Below the pieces are notes generated by a model. That model did no database searches and was not told where the DNA came from. It saw only the letters and a program-made list of their open reading frames with translations. 64,000 nucleotides of DNA from Desulfofarcimen acetoxidans DSM 771 (GTDB lineage: Bacteria; Bacillota; Desulfotomaculia; Desulfotomaculales; Desulfofarciminaceae), in contig NC_013216.1 in NCBI RefSeq assembly GCF_000024205.1, positions 806,001-870,000 on the forward strand, written 5' to 3'. Shown piece by piece: positions 45,220 through 53,650 of this stretch. The position numbers and the translations under genes were made by a program. Within the stretch, counting starts at the first letter, position 1. Every line of letters begins with the position of its first letter.

Positions 45220-45356
45220 TAATGGAAAAACTCCTTCGAAGGCTTGAGATTAATATAACGGACAGTTTTCTTGGTATTATATGGAAATTCAGTGGTGTAT
45301 GGTGGATAACTATGTTATAATGCTTCTGGCAATATTTTTCAAGGAGGAAACCTGAT

Positions 45357-46481
45357 ATGCTCAATAAAATTGAACTGGCTGGTTATAAGTCAATTCATGA
45401 AATGGATCTTGAACTTCGCCCCTTAAATGTGTTGATCGGGGCGAATGGTGCTGGCAAGTCCAATTTTATTTCTTTTTTTAAGTTGCTTAATTACATCATG
45501 AGCGGTTATTTACAGGGATATGTCGGTGAATTAGGTGGAGCTGATTCTCTATTGTATTATGGTTCGAAACGCACACCGCAGCTTTCTGGGACATTATATT
45601 TCACTACAGATGCGGGCCAAAATATCTATCACTTACGTTTAGTAAGTGCTGCTCAGGATACTCTGTTGTTTGCAGATGAGGCTATCTCCTTTACTAAAAA
45701 AGGATACCCGGTAAATTCACTTGTATCGCTTGGTGTTGGGCATAAAGAGACAATGCTCTCAGAAAAAATTAATGATAATAGAATAAATGCAAAAGCCACG
45801 AAAGTTCTTAAAACAGCTAATATTATTAAGAATATTATGGATCGATGGCGTGTATATCATTTTCATGATACTTCGCCGCAAGCGAAAATAAAAAAGACAG
45901 GTTATATAGAAGACTGTAACTATTTGTGACATGATGCTGGTAATTTAGCCGTCTACCTTTACATGCTAAAGAAAACCAAAGAGCAATACTATCGTAGAAT
46001 AATATCTACCATCAGACTAATGGCTCCTTTTTTTGATGATTTTGAATTGGTTCCTTCTAAGTATAACCAGAATTATATTTTATTGAATTGGAAAGAGAGA
46101 GGTTCACATCCAGATTTAATTTTTGGGCCGCATCAATTATCAGATGGTACATTACGGATGATGGCCTTAGTTACATTATTGTTGCAGCCAGAATTGCCAA
46201 ATCTGATTATTATAGATGAACCGGAATTAGGGTTGCATCCTTATGCCATTACTGTTTTAGCTTCCTTGTTGCGCAGTGCTTCAGCAAAAACACAAATTAT
46301 TGTTTCCACGCAATCGGTAACATTAATTGATCAACTTGAATTGGATGACCTGATTGTAGTAGATCGTAAAGATAATCAATCTGTTTTTAAACGATTAGCA
46401 AGCCATGAATTTGAAGTTTGGCTTGAAGAATATAGTTTAGGTGAGCTATGGGAGAAGAATGTTTTAGGGGGAGGCCTTCAC
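45357..46481 (+). pseudogene. OLD/RecF-like AAA ATPase interrupted by a single in-frame stop
   Basis: MLNKIELAGYKSIHEMDLEL and Walker A GANGAGKSNF (residues 30-39) begin a SMC-like ATPase; the signature HQLSDGTLRMMAL, Walker B NLIIIDEPELGLHP and STQSVTLIDQL end it. The frame is continuous except for TGA 45927-45929, exactly where relatives have Arg in a LRHDAGNLA block; CGA to TGA is a one-base change. Ribosome site AAGGAGG is intact (45342-45348). Such ATPases pair with DUF4276 or TOPRIM proteins in presumed phage defence. An ATG at 45963 could restart translation. Confidence 0.85.
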
Positions 46482-46646
46482 GTGGTTAAACTAAATATAA
46501 TTGTTGAAGGCCATACCGAGGAAACTTTTGTTAGGGATATGTTATCACCACATTTATCAATGCACGACGTTTACGTTGGTGGTGTTAGGTGTGTGGAAAC
46601 CGGGAGAAAAAGAGGGAAAATCTATAGAGGTCGCATAACCAGTTAC
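46482..46646 (+). pseudogene. N-terminal fragment of a DUF4276 protein, cut by the IS200/IS605 element
   Basis: GTG 46482 begins VKLNIIVEGHTEETFVRD, followed by RCVETGRKRGKIYRG, typical of DUF4276, a TOPRIM-like family found next to OLD-like ATPases. It is fused in frame with the ATPase (no stop between). The coding sequence ends at 46646, where the element joins immediately after a TTAC target. Confidence 0.78.
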
Positions 46647-46765
46647 CGGAACGGCCCGTAAAGCCCCTGGCTTTAGCCATTGGGATATAAGGGCCATCGG
46701 GCGAAGCCCGATAATTATGCAATCTTGCTATTTAGTTATATAACTTTATGTTGTATAATAATATC

Positions 46766-46969
46766 ATGGAATATAAATCCAACAACAATGTAGTGTACTC
46801 ATGCAAATATCATGTAGTATGGTGTCCTAAATATCGTCGTAAAGTGCTAACCCAAGGTGTAGATGTTCGACTAAAGGAGTTGATATATCAGATTTGCAGC
46901 GAACATCAATCAGAAATCCTGGAGTTAGAAATTATTAAACAGTACATTGAGAACCAAAAGAAAGTATAA
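46766..46969 (+). pseudogene. tnpA: IS200/IS605 TnpA with an internal deletion
   Basis: 67 residues. The start MEYKSNNNVVYSCKYHVVWCP and the end KQYIENQKKV fit Y1 transposases of about 130 residues, but the middle ~60 residues are missing in frame. The lost part includes the HUH metal site; the catalytic Tyr in QYIENQ remains. It cannot cut DNA. The element can now move only with a TnpA supplied elsewhere. Confidence 0.82.
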
Positions 46970-47006
46970 GACACTAAATCTCTACATAGAGGGGAGGTGA
47001 AACCAA

Positions 47007-48329
47007 ATGTTTGCAACCCAAAAGAACCGTATTAAACATCTAACTAAAGAGCAATATGCTCTACTGCAAAACCTCTGCCGGTATGCCAAAAACCTGTACA
47101 ATGTGGCATTGTACAACATACGGCAGCACTACTTTGTCACCGGCAAGCTTCTAAGCTACGCCAAAAACTGTGCCCTGTGCAAAACCAACGAAAACTTTAA
47201 GATGCTGCAGGCCGGTGTTTCCCAGCAGATTATCCGGGTAGCTACCCAAAGTTTCAAAAGCTTTCTCGGATTGAAAAGGTTAGCAGCTAAAGGCCAGTAC
47301 CCGGCAGAGAAAGTCCGTATCCCACGCTACCTGAAAAAAGACGGCTACTTTCAACTGGTACTGTCAACCAACGCAATAACCATAAATGCCGGGTACCTGC
47401 AGCTGCCGTTATCAAACGTATTCAAAAAAGACCACCCGGAGGCCAGGGACATCCGGTTTCCGTTTCCCGAGCGATTAGATAAAACCAGTATTCGGGAGGT
47501 ACGCATCAATCCGGCTCATAAGGCCCACTTCTTTGAAGTGGAGTATATCTACCGTGACAAGCCAGTAGTGCTGCCTTCCCTGGATAGCAATCGCATCCTG
47601 GGCATAGATTTGGGTGTAGATAACCTGGCTGCCTGTGCATCCACCACCGGGCATGTCTTATTAATTGACGGCAAGCAACTCAAGGCCGCCAACCAGTGGT
47701 ATAACAAAGAAAGAGCCAGACTGCAGTCTATTAAAGATCTGCACAACATTAAGAGTGAAACCCACAAGCTGGCTGCCCTTGCCGTATCCCGGGAAAATTT
47801 TATCACCGACTACTTGCGGAAAGCTGCCAAACATATTGTAGAATTCAGTATCTCCCTGGAGATTGGCACCGTGGTAGTTGGTGTAAATAAGGAACAAAAG
47901 CAGGGAGTCAACATTGGCCACGTTAACAACCAGAACTTTGTACAAATCCCCCTCTGGAAGTTCCGGCGTGTTCTGAAAAACATCTGCGATAAGTACGGTA
48001 TCACCTATATTGAGGTAGAGGAAAGCTACACCAGTAAAGCCAGCTTCCTTGATAAGGATTTTTTGCCGGAGTACGATCCCGCGAACAAAAATGAATACAC
48101 CTTCAGCGGTAGACGGGTTAAGCGGGGGTTGTATCGAACAAAAAACGGTTGTACTATTCATGCCGACATCAATGGTGCAGCGAATATCATCCGCAAATAC
48201 CGGTTGGATGGGGATTTTTCTGTTCTGGATAAGGGTATATTCTTAAATCCCTACCGGGTACAGGTTCTAAATACGCCCCGTAAGAAACCACCGGTAGTCC
48301 AGAAAAAGAAAAGTAAGGCAGCGGCGTAA
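47007..48329 (+). CDS. tnpB: TnpB RNA-guided nuclease, RuvC site of the rearranged type
   Basis: 440 residues. The RuvC-like domain has Asp201 in GIDLGVDNLAA and Asp387 in HADINGAANI. The usual second acid (E of VVxED) is absent: the strand reads TVVVGVNKEQKQG. Instead Glu residues occur at 336-339 in IEVEESYTSKASF. No CxxC zinc finger is present between them. This matches the rearranged catalytic site reported for a TnpB subset related to Fanzor. ATG 47007 follows GGGGAGG. It should use the RNA made from the element's right end as guide. Confidence 0.86.
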   Translation: MFATQKNRIKHLTKEQYALLQNLCRYAKNLYNVALYNIRQHYFVTGKLLSYAKNCALCKTNENFKMLQAGVSQQIIRVATQSFKSFLGLKRLAAKGQYPAEKVRIPRYLKKDGYFQLVLSTNAITINAGYLQLPLSNVFKKDHPEARDIRFPFPERLDKTSIREVRINPAHKAHFFEVEYIYRDKPVVLPSLDSNRILGIDLGVDNLAACASTTGHVLLIDGKQLKAANQWYNKERARLQSIKDLHNIKSETHKLAALAVSRENFITDYLRKAAKHIVEFSISLEIGTVVVGVNKEQKQGVNIGHVNNQNFVQIPLWKFRRVLKNICDKYGITYIEVEESYTSKASFLDKDFLPEYDPANKNEYTFSGRRVKRGLYRTKNGCTIHADINGAANIIRKYRLDGDFSVLDKGIFLNPYRVQVLNTPRKKPPVVQKKKSKAAA

Positions 48330-48409
48330 GCGACTGCTTAGAGGTGATTGTATTGCCCTCGGGGTTCGACCCCGGAATCGCCTGGCTTTAGCCATGGGGA
48401 GAATGTCAA
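48330..48409 (+). ncRNA. Right end of the IS element, likely 3' part of the omegaRNA
   Basis: Contains the hairpin CGGGGTTCGACCCCGG (about 48360-48375) and the end hairpin TGGCTTTAGCCA, ending at TCAA 48409. In related elements this stretch plus the tnpB 3' end is the scaffold RNA, and the flanking bases act as guide. Confidence 0.55.
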
Positions 48410-48815
48410 GCAACTATTTTGATGAGGTAGGAAATGTAGACTATAACTTTCAGCGCTTTGAGTATAACGATGATTATGAAACAATAATGAAAATATATCG
48501 GAAGTGGTCAGAAAAAGACGATACAATAGCCATGAACAGAGAAACGAACTGGCAAAACTTATGCTGCCTTTGGGGTAGTACCACAGACCTGGTGTTATCC
48601 GGCAATTATCAAGCATTATATGAATTTCTACAGCTAAGACTCTGTGAAAGAGCAGAGTGGAAATTAGACAACTGGCTAATAAATTTAAATATATACTGGC
48701 AGAAATTATGCCGGTTATATTTAAAGAATTAAACTGTGAAGGTGATGAATTAGGCTATTGTCCAGATATTCACGGCTCATGTGGTAAACATATGGTAAAT
48801 CAGAAAGTGGGTTAG
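48410..48815 (+). pseudogene. Frameshifted fragment of a ThyX-like (flavin-dependent thymidylate synthase) gene
   Basis: The first frame gives STTDLVLSGNYQALYEFLQLRLCERAEW, matching the ThyX LRxCxRAQWE region. After a one-base shift near 48668 it continues RQLANKFKYILAEIMPVIFKELN, then CPDIHGSCGK, to TAG 48813-48815. The N-terminal half is gone and the left edge is the IS element. The RHR-type FAD motif is not visible. Confidence 0.65.
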
Positions 48816-48825
48816 CCAAAGTTTT

Positions 48826-49068
48826 TTAACACGCTAATTCATTCAATTCAGTAGGAGATTGATTTGATACAGCGTTCTCTTTAGGGGGAACGCTGTTAAC
48901 CTCAGGATGACTTGTTATCAGTTCTCCCTTAAATATAAAATATTCATTCAACAGAATATCAAGCTCTTGACTAATTTTCAGTAACTTGTTAGGGTCACCG
49001 TTATACCTAGCATTGTAAAGTTTTCTTCTTGTTTTTTCTATTTTTATTATTATCTTTGCTAAGTTCAT
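48826..49068 (-). CDS. Spo0E-like aspartyl-phosphate phosphatase
   Basis: 80 residues. Helix 1 IIIKIEKTRRKLYNARYN and the signature SQELDILLNEYF (SxxLDxxI/V form) are those of the Spo0E family, which removes phosphate from Spo0A and so delays sporulation. ATG 49068 is preferred over the upstream start at 49119, which adds residues unlike the family; an AGGAAGC site lies just upstream. The C-terminal ~30 residues are a Ser/Asn-rich tail with no homology I know. It stands alone. Confidence 0.78.
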   Translation of the reverse strand: MNLAKIIIKIEKTRRKLYNARYNGDPNKLLKISQELDILLNEYFIFKGELITSHPEVNSVPPKENAVSNQSPTELNELAC

Positions 49069-49280
49069 AGTGAATGCTTCCTTTTTCAATGAATTGCAAT
49101 TACCAAGAATATTAGACATAAATTGATAATACCCTTTAGAAATATATGGTATATAGCATTTTAAAATAACTTTTTTTCATTTTTTCTCAAGAAAGCAAAT
49201 TAAAAACGAAGTGTTTAGATTTCGTGGTAATTTAGTCTAGTATAATAACATTTTTACACATTTTCTTTTGTTGATGAAAG

Positions 49281-49673
49281 CTACTCCACAACCTTATAAC
49301 CAGCCGAATTGAGAGATGGTTTTGTATAAATAAATAACATTTCAACGGGTTCATCAAATGGGTTATAAAACCAATGTACTGACCCACGTGGAATGAACAT
49401 TGTATCTCCTTTAGTCATCTCAATCTCAGTGTCCCCGATTCCACTCATACCTTTGCCAGAAAGAATATATATAACTTCTTCTGCATCTTTATGAGTATGT
49501 TTCTTATGTACAGATGTCTTAGCCTCAAATTTACAATAGGCAAAGGTAATATCTTCAGCACCAACAGTATCCTTATCTACTAAGACAATCCTTTTTGCAT
49601 TATCTAAATCCTTAATAGGTTCATTTCGGCCATCCTCAAGGGTCAATAGATATTTTTTAATATTTGTATTCAT
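49281..49673 (-). CDS. Cupin-domain protein
   Basis: 130 residues, single small barrel. Metal-binding motif 1 appears as HKKHTHKDAEEVIYILSGKG (about 56-75) with His, His and Glu, and motif 2 as PRGSVHWFYNP (about 95-105). This is the pattern of cupin_2 proteins that bind Fe, Mn or Zn. Substrate unknown. ATG 49673 has AAAGGAG 7 bases upstream. It is flanked by the split XRE gene. Confidence 0.85.
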   Translation of the reverse strand: MNTNIKKYLLTLEDGRNEPIKDLDNAKRIVLVDKDTVGAEDITFAYCKFEAKTSVHKKHTHKDAEEVIYILSGKGMSGIGDTEIEMTKGDTMFIPRGSVHWFYNPFDEPVEMLFIYTKPSLNSAGYKVVE

Positions 49674-49721
49674 AATTTTCTCCTTTCGTTTTTTAGTTGA
49701 ATAGATTGTATATCATAGAAG

Positions 49722-49830
49722 CTATTGTTTGACTTCCTCAAATCGAATCAACTCACTAATATCCTTTATATTTAAAGCTTCGGCAACTTTCACTAAATGC
49801 TCCGTATTAATAACTGACCTCCTGTTATTA
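49722..49830 (-). pseudogene. 3' half of an XRE-family regulator, separated by the IS1634-type element
   Basis: On the minus strand this reads RRSVINTEHLVKVAEALNI, then ISELIRFEEVKQ, then stop at 49722. Joined to the 5' half at 51886-52004 (one TTATTA copy removed) it restores a 73-residue frame with no loss: MPLKFTVKLKQ...GLRPAAISEFANN-RRSVIN. It is therefore a recently broken Cro/CI-type repressor. Confidence 0.88.
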
Positions 49831-51885
49831 CCCACGTTCCGCATCTAGCATATACAAACACAAGCAATTTTGCTTTAGGCCGATAAATTTACTTTTATTA
49901 ACATGACATATTATTGAATTTGCACTTTTTATACCTCACTATTGAACTTTATATTTACATTGTAATAAATGTAAAACACCTTAATGTTTTTAATGAACAA
50001 ATTTAACATTTTAGGGTGAGTAGTTATGGGCTTATGATACTATAGATAATTCTTTTAGGTATATCGACTCATCAAATCCTGTCAATCGGATTATTTCTAA
50101 TTGTTGTTTGCTTGTTTTGGTTGGTAGATACCTCTCTCTTCTTCCTAATTTACGGGTAATATGAATTATTGTAAAGTTCGTCATCTCTTGCAAAATCAAC
50201 ATTCCTGTTGGTTGTTTAACTTTTGAACGATAGCTTAATTGAAGGACTTTCCCTTCTGCGGCTAGATTTTGTCTAACTCTACGTTCCATAAGTGCATAAA
50301 TTAACATGGTTATCAAGAATATATATCCAAGTGCTTTTACTCTTGACGGCTTTTTCAAAAAGACTTGACCTAATATTGCGGGGTTTTTTAGAAAGCGAAA
50401 GCGCATTTCCACTGTGTTTTGTTCTTTGTAATGCCGAAGGATTGTTTCTGCTGTATTTTCCCTTGGATTTTTTAAATTGGTGATCAGTACAAATGTTGAT
50501 GCCCTTTCTTTTGCCATTTGCCAGGCCGTTTCATCCATTACACTAACTATAGCCTTTATGCGATAAACTATTTTTATGGGGGACTTTTCTTTTGTTTTGG
50601 GGCGCCCTACACCTTTTTTTTCTTCAGCAATTACTTCTGCATCTAAATGGTAGAACTGTCCGTCCTGTTTCTTTTTCATATGTCTTAAGTACGAGATGGC
50701 ATCTTTTTCGCAAGCAAATTCTTGTTTACCAATTTCTTTACAGATTTTTTCTAGTTTTTTCTGTTCATTCTCAGCAGTACGCTTCAATGTTTTTTCTTTC
50801 TTTTGATCAAGATTTGATGAATGTACGATAATAAACCGGTAACGACGGTCGCCCAATTTCACTTTTATGGACTGAAGCTTATATACAGCAGCGTTTTTAT
50901 CCGGCAATATATTCTCTATTTCTTGCCACTTATCTTGGCGAAAGGCCCAATCTTTAAGTGACGGTACTATTCCAAATGTCTCAGGAATTCGGGATATGAA
51001 GCGAATGTTTTTCTTGGCTAAATGTTTTAGGTTATCTATGGTAACCAGTTTTGAGTCAGCTACGTATATGGTTTCTGGACTATTAAGTGATTTTAACATT
51101 TCCGGCAATTGTTCGATTATTTGTTGATTCCATTTCACATCGTTTAAGTTGCCATCGTTTATTGTTCCCATAAGAGGTATTCCTTCGGGAGTTACTACTG
51201 CACCAGCTACTATCTGCTTGCAGTCCCGATGGCCGTCTTTGTTAAATCCTCGAACTATGTTTAATGTCTCCGACGAAGCATTGGCATAATCTCCATAAAC
51301 AGTAATGGATGTAGTATCACCATGTGCTAAATCTACTCTAAAACGGTGTTTTAAATGTGCTTGTAAAACTATGTTAGAATACAAATGGTCTAGATTTGAT
51401 TCAGCTAATCGATCCAATGTATTTCCTAAAGCATCGTCGTTGAAATCAGTTGCTTGTACCGTTGGACCAAATAATGCTTCTACGTCCATATCTTTAAAAA
51501 ATTCAGATACTCGGTACAAAGGTTTTCGGTCTGTCAATATGTTTATAATCATAGCTTCTACATAAAGGCCTGGTGAATTATTACATTGTTTTTCATCCCA
51601 GATTACCTGATTGTTAATGATTTGTACTAAATTTATTTCTCGGGTAAGTGCAGCTATTATTGCGCTGGGCCCCACCTGTAAGCTATTAATATTTTGTAGT
51701 ATTTGGTTTTCCATTTACTTACCCTCCTAATCTATTAAGGAGGCATTTGACATCATTGCTTGTTTCTCCTGCAAAAAAACATCTATTACCATTGCATTTT
51801 TCAACAAAAAATATTTAAATTTCAGCCTAAGTTTATCTGTTTGTAATAATTATTGATTTATTTCCTTAAGGGTACGGAATGTGGG
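49831..51885 (-). mobile_element. Complete IS1634-type insertion sequence (2055 bp)
   Basis: Ends: CCCACGTTCCGCA (49831-49843) and, inverted, CCCACATTCCGTA (51873-51885), 11 of 13 matching. It is flanked by the direct repeat TTATTA (49825-49830 and 51886-51891), a 6-bp target duplication. One long transposase gene lies inside. Intact ends and target copies suggest recent insertion. Confidence 0.9.
50032..51714 (-). CDS. IS1634-family (DDE) transposase
   Basis: 560 residues. The N-terminus (LQVGPSAIIAALTREINL) is the DUF4277-like domain of this group. The DDE triad is visible as Asp in LAHGDTTS (about 155), Asp in YVADSKL (about 219) and Glu in KEQNTVEMRFRFLK (about 435). ATG 51714 follows GGAGGGTAAG. 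The frame is full length, so the element may be active. Confidence 0.92.
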   Translation of the reverse strand: MENQILQNINSLQVGPSAIIAALTREINLVQIINNQVIWDEKQCNNSPGLYVEAMIINILTDRKPLYRVSEFFKDMDVEALFGPTVQATDFNDDALGNTLDRLAESNLDHLYSNIVLQAHLKHRFRVDLAHGDTTSITVYGDYANASSETLNIVRGFNKDGHRDCKQIVAGAVVTPEGIPLMGTINDGNLNDVKWNQQIIEQLPEMLKSLNSPETIYVADSKLVTIDNLKHLAKKNIRFISRIPETFGIVPSLKDWAFRQDKWQEIENILPDKNAAVYKLQSIKVKLGDRRYRFIIVHSSNLDQKKEKTLKRTAENEQKKLEKICKEIGKQEFACEKDAISYLRHMKKKQDGQFYHLDAEVIAEEKKGVGRPKTKEKSPIKIVYRIKAIVSVMDETAWQMAKERASTFVLITNLKNPRENTAETILRHYKEQNTVEMRFRFLKNPAILGQVFLKKPSRVKALGYIFLITMLIYALMERRVRQNLAAEGKVLQLSYRSKVKQPTGMLILQEMTNFTIIHITRKLGRRERYLPTKTSKQQLEIIRLTGFDESIYLKELSIVS

Positions 51886-52004
51886 TTATTAGCAAATTCA
51901 CTAATAGCAGCAGGTCTCAGTCCGGTTAACTCCACCAGTTCTTTCTGTGTCATCCCTCTTTCAAATAAGACTTGTTTCAATTTTACAGTAAATTTTAAAG
52001 GCAT
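51886..52004 (-). pseudogene. 5' half of the XRE-family regulator split by the IS
   Basis: ATG 52004 with GGAGG at 52011-52015 starts MPLKFTVKLKQVLFERG, then MTQKELVELTGLRPAAISEFANN, a helix-turn-helix of the Cro/CI type. The reading frame runs into the insertion element after codon 40. See 49722-49830 for the other half. Confidence 0.88.
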
Positions 52005-52020
52005 GATATTCCTCCACGGT

Positions 52021-52114
52021 GATTACTGATTAACGTAATCATATTATATATAAATATTTTTACGAAATCAAGTAATTACAGTGTCACAAATGAATTTTAA
52101 TTACGAAATGTAAT
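52021..52114. promoter_or_regulatory. Three TTAC-GTAA palindromes between the XRE gene and its divergent neighbour
   Basis: GATTAC-N8-GTAATC (52021-52040), TTAC-N8-GTAA (52060-52075) and ATTAC-GAAAT-GTAAT (52100-52114). They occupy the control region of both divergent genes and are good candidates for the operators of the broken repressor. Confidence 0.5.
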
Positions 52115-52146
52115 AGTAGAGGGCTTTTAAAGGGGGGACACAGGCA

Positions 52147-52532
52147 ATGACAGCAAGCCCGTATAATCGGTACAGGATGGACTATCGTACAACAGAACAA
52201 TTTGCCAGAGATATTAAAAACGGTTCAAAAGCTGAAAGGGTGATTATTAATTGGTATATTGAGTATTACCGGAACAAGTATGGAGAAAATCTCATCGTTT
52301 TAGATAATGGCTGTGTAATACCGGTAAGCTTTTGAGTTTATCAAAGGTTAACACCAAAGCTGATTTTTTAGTTAATGGTAAACCAGTCGAGGTTAAGTTA
52401 AATAAACATTATTTAAAGATATTTCACTTTAAGGTTGACCAGTTAAATAGTTATCTAAAACAAGAGGCTGTGGTTCTCTGGGTTAACGGTTATAAAACTG
52501 ATAATCCGGTCTTTACTGTGATTAAAAAATAG
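52147..52532 (+). pseudogene. PD-(D/E)XK nuclease-like gene with a one-base frameshift
   Basis: The first frame (52147-52335) gives RTTEQFARDIKNGSKAERVI then INWYIEYYR; it stops at TGA in GTAAGCTTTTGA. The overlapping frame from 52332 gives KADFLVNGKPVEVKLNKHY with Asp and the E-x-K pair of a PD-(D/E)XK nuclease. The two halves fit one protein of ~128 residues. A shift at the CTTTTG run could be a mutation or programmed slippage. ATG 52147 follows AAAGGGGGG. Confidence 0.65.
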
Positions 52533-52652
52533 ACATGGAACGTATTAAGCAAGTAAAGATACTTATTTATTTTCTGCCGTGGGGTGGAAAATTGTGTTAC
52601 GAACTAAAAGCAAAAGAATTTGATTGGATAAGTTTTAAGGGATGCAAATGTG

Positions 52653-52850
52653 ATGAGTGAAGTTATAGATTATTGTGATGTAATGACCAGGTATCAAAAA
52701 GAACTTGATGATTTCTTAAATGAGATAGACAAACTGGCAAAGTTTAACGGTACGAATATAGAAGAAGAACTTGAATATCTTGACCCGACAGAACTGCAAT
52801 ACTTCGGGAGACTGAAAAAAAAACTGGCCAAGCTGCAGCAGTGGGATTAA
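52653..52850 (+). CDS. Small acidic island protein, unknown
   Basis: 65 residues, helical and acidic: MSEVIDYCDVMTRYQKELDD and ending LKKKLAKLQQWD. ATG 52653 follows AAGGGATG. Not recognised; the size and the neighbours suggest a phage or integrative-element gene. It ends four bases before the next start. Confidence 0.55.
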   Translation: MSEVIDYCDVMTRYQKELDDFLNEIDKLAKFNGTNIEEELEYLDPTELQYFGRLKKKLAKLQQWD

Positions 52851-52854
52851 GAAA

Positions 52855-53376
52855 ATGAAAATAATAAAGCCGGACAAAGCAAAAAAAGAAGGGGGAACAA
52901 TAAAAAGAATGAGGATAGCAGTAACAGGCAAAATGAGAAGTGGTAAAGATACAGTGGGGGATTATCTTGTCAGACAGCATAGATTTAAAAATTTTGCCTT
53001 TGGTGATGCTATCCGGTCAATATGCCAAGAACTGTTTCCCGAAGCTTTGGCAAAAGGTAAACCACGATACTTATATCAAGCTGTAGGACAAGGGATGAGA
53101 ACAATTGAATCTGACGTATGGATTAATAATTTGTTTAAGCAGATAGATAAGGAATCACCGGAAACCAATTTAGTGGTAACGGATTTAAGGCAACAAAATG
53201 AGTATAAGGCTTTAAAGCAACATGGTTTTATCATTGTAATGGTGAATTCAAGGCTGGATAACAGAATAAAAAGAATGAATGACTGTGGTGATAACTTCTC
53301 AATAGCAGATTTAGCTTTGGTTAACAAAGGCAACGGAAATGAAACCGGAATTATTGACTGTAGAAGGCAACCGTAG
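52855..53376 (+). CDS. P-loop deoxynucleoside monophosphate kinase-like protein, possibly cut short
   Basis: The family match begins at ATG 52909: MRIAVTGKMRSGKDTVGDYL with a P-loop GKMRSGKD; NLVVTDLRQQNEYKAL follows and the end reads NFSIADLALVNKGNGN. Phage dNMP kinases have this plan and supply nucleotides for replication. The usual C-terminal INNGSLEELY-type strand is missing, so the gene may have lost ~25 residues at a later junction. ATG 52855 is the longer start, with weak ribosome sites for both. Confidence 0.65.
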   Translation: MKIIKPDKAKKEGGTIKRMRIAVTGKMRSGKDTVGDYLVRQHRFKNFAFGDAIRSICQELFPEALAKGKPRYLYQAVGQGMRTIESDVWINNLFKQIDKESPETNLVVTDLRQQNEYKALKQHGFIIVMVNSRLDNRIKRMNDCGDNFSIADLALVNKGNGNETGIIDCRRQP

Positions 53377-53415
53377 CGCTGATACCATTCTGTATTGTAT
53401 TTAGCCTTTGCCCAG

Positions 53416-53487
53416 TCAGTGGTTTGCATCATAACGCTTCTGTGCAGGCTTCCTAGGATTTTTTTGTTGTTGGGTATTGGCTGTCAT
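53416..53487 (-). CDS. Truncated 23-residue start of a small basic protein
   Basis: ATG 53487 has GAGGTG upstream at a good distance and gives MTANTQQQKNPRKPAQKRYD, then ANH and stop. Further island frames (WAKAKYNTEWYQRY) follow out of frame, so this is probably the broken start of a small basic protein. Confidence 0.35.
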   Translation of the reverse strand: MTANTQQQKNPRKPAQKRYDANH

Positions 53488-53650
53488 GATAGCACCTCTT
53501 GCTTACTCATATTTAATTTATTAAATTTATATTTGATTTATTAAAGTTAATTATAGCATGCTAAATACTAAAATTAATAAATTTATCTTTGTCTTATTAA
53601 ATTTTTTTTTATATAATAAAATATAAATTTAACTATGGGGGTAATTTTAC

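Larger units (their letters stand above)
46647..48409 (+). mobile_element. IS200/IS605-family element (1763 bp)
   Basis: Left flank ends in TTAC (46643-46646) and the right end is TCAA (48406-48409), the same pair of cleavage motifs known for ISHp608. Both ends carry the CTGGCTTTAGCCAT hairpin (about 46669 and 48381). Inside are a damaged tnpA and a complete tnpB on the same strand. It interrupts the DUF4276 gene; the right flank is a different gene fragment, so a later deletion beside the element is likely. Confidence 0.82.

Noticed and set aside
48355-48385. Copy of the tRNA T-arm (GGTTCGA) as an attachment site
   Set aside because: The match is only a short hairpin inside the IS200/IS605 right end and does not extend to the tRNA 3' sequence.
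52567-52653. Possible 22-residue peptide with a CKCDE end
   Set aside because: Weak TTG start, no clear ribosome site and no recognisable family; may be chance.
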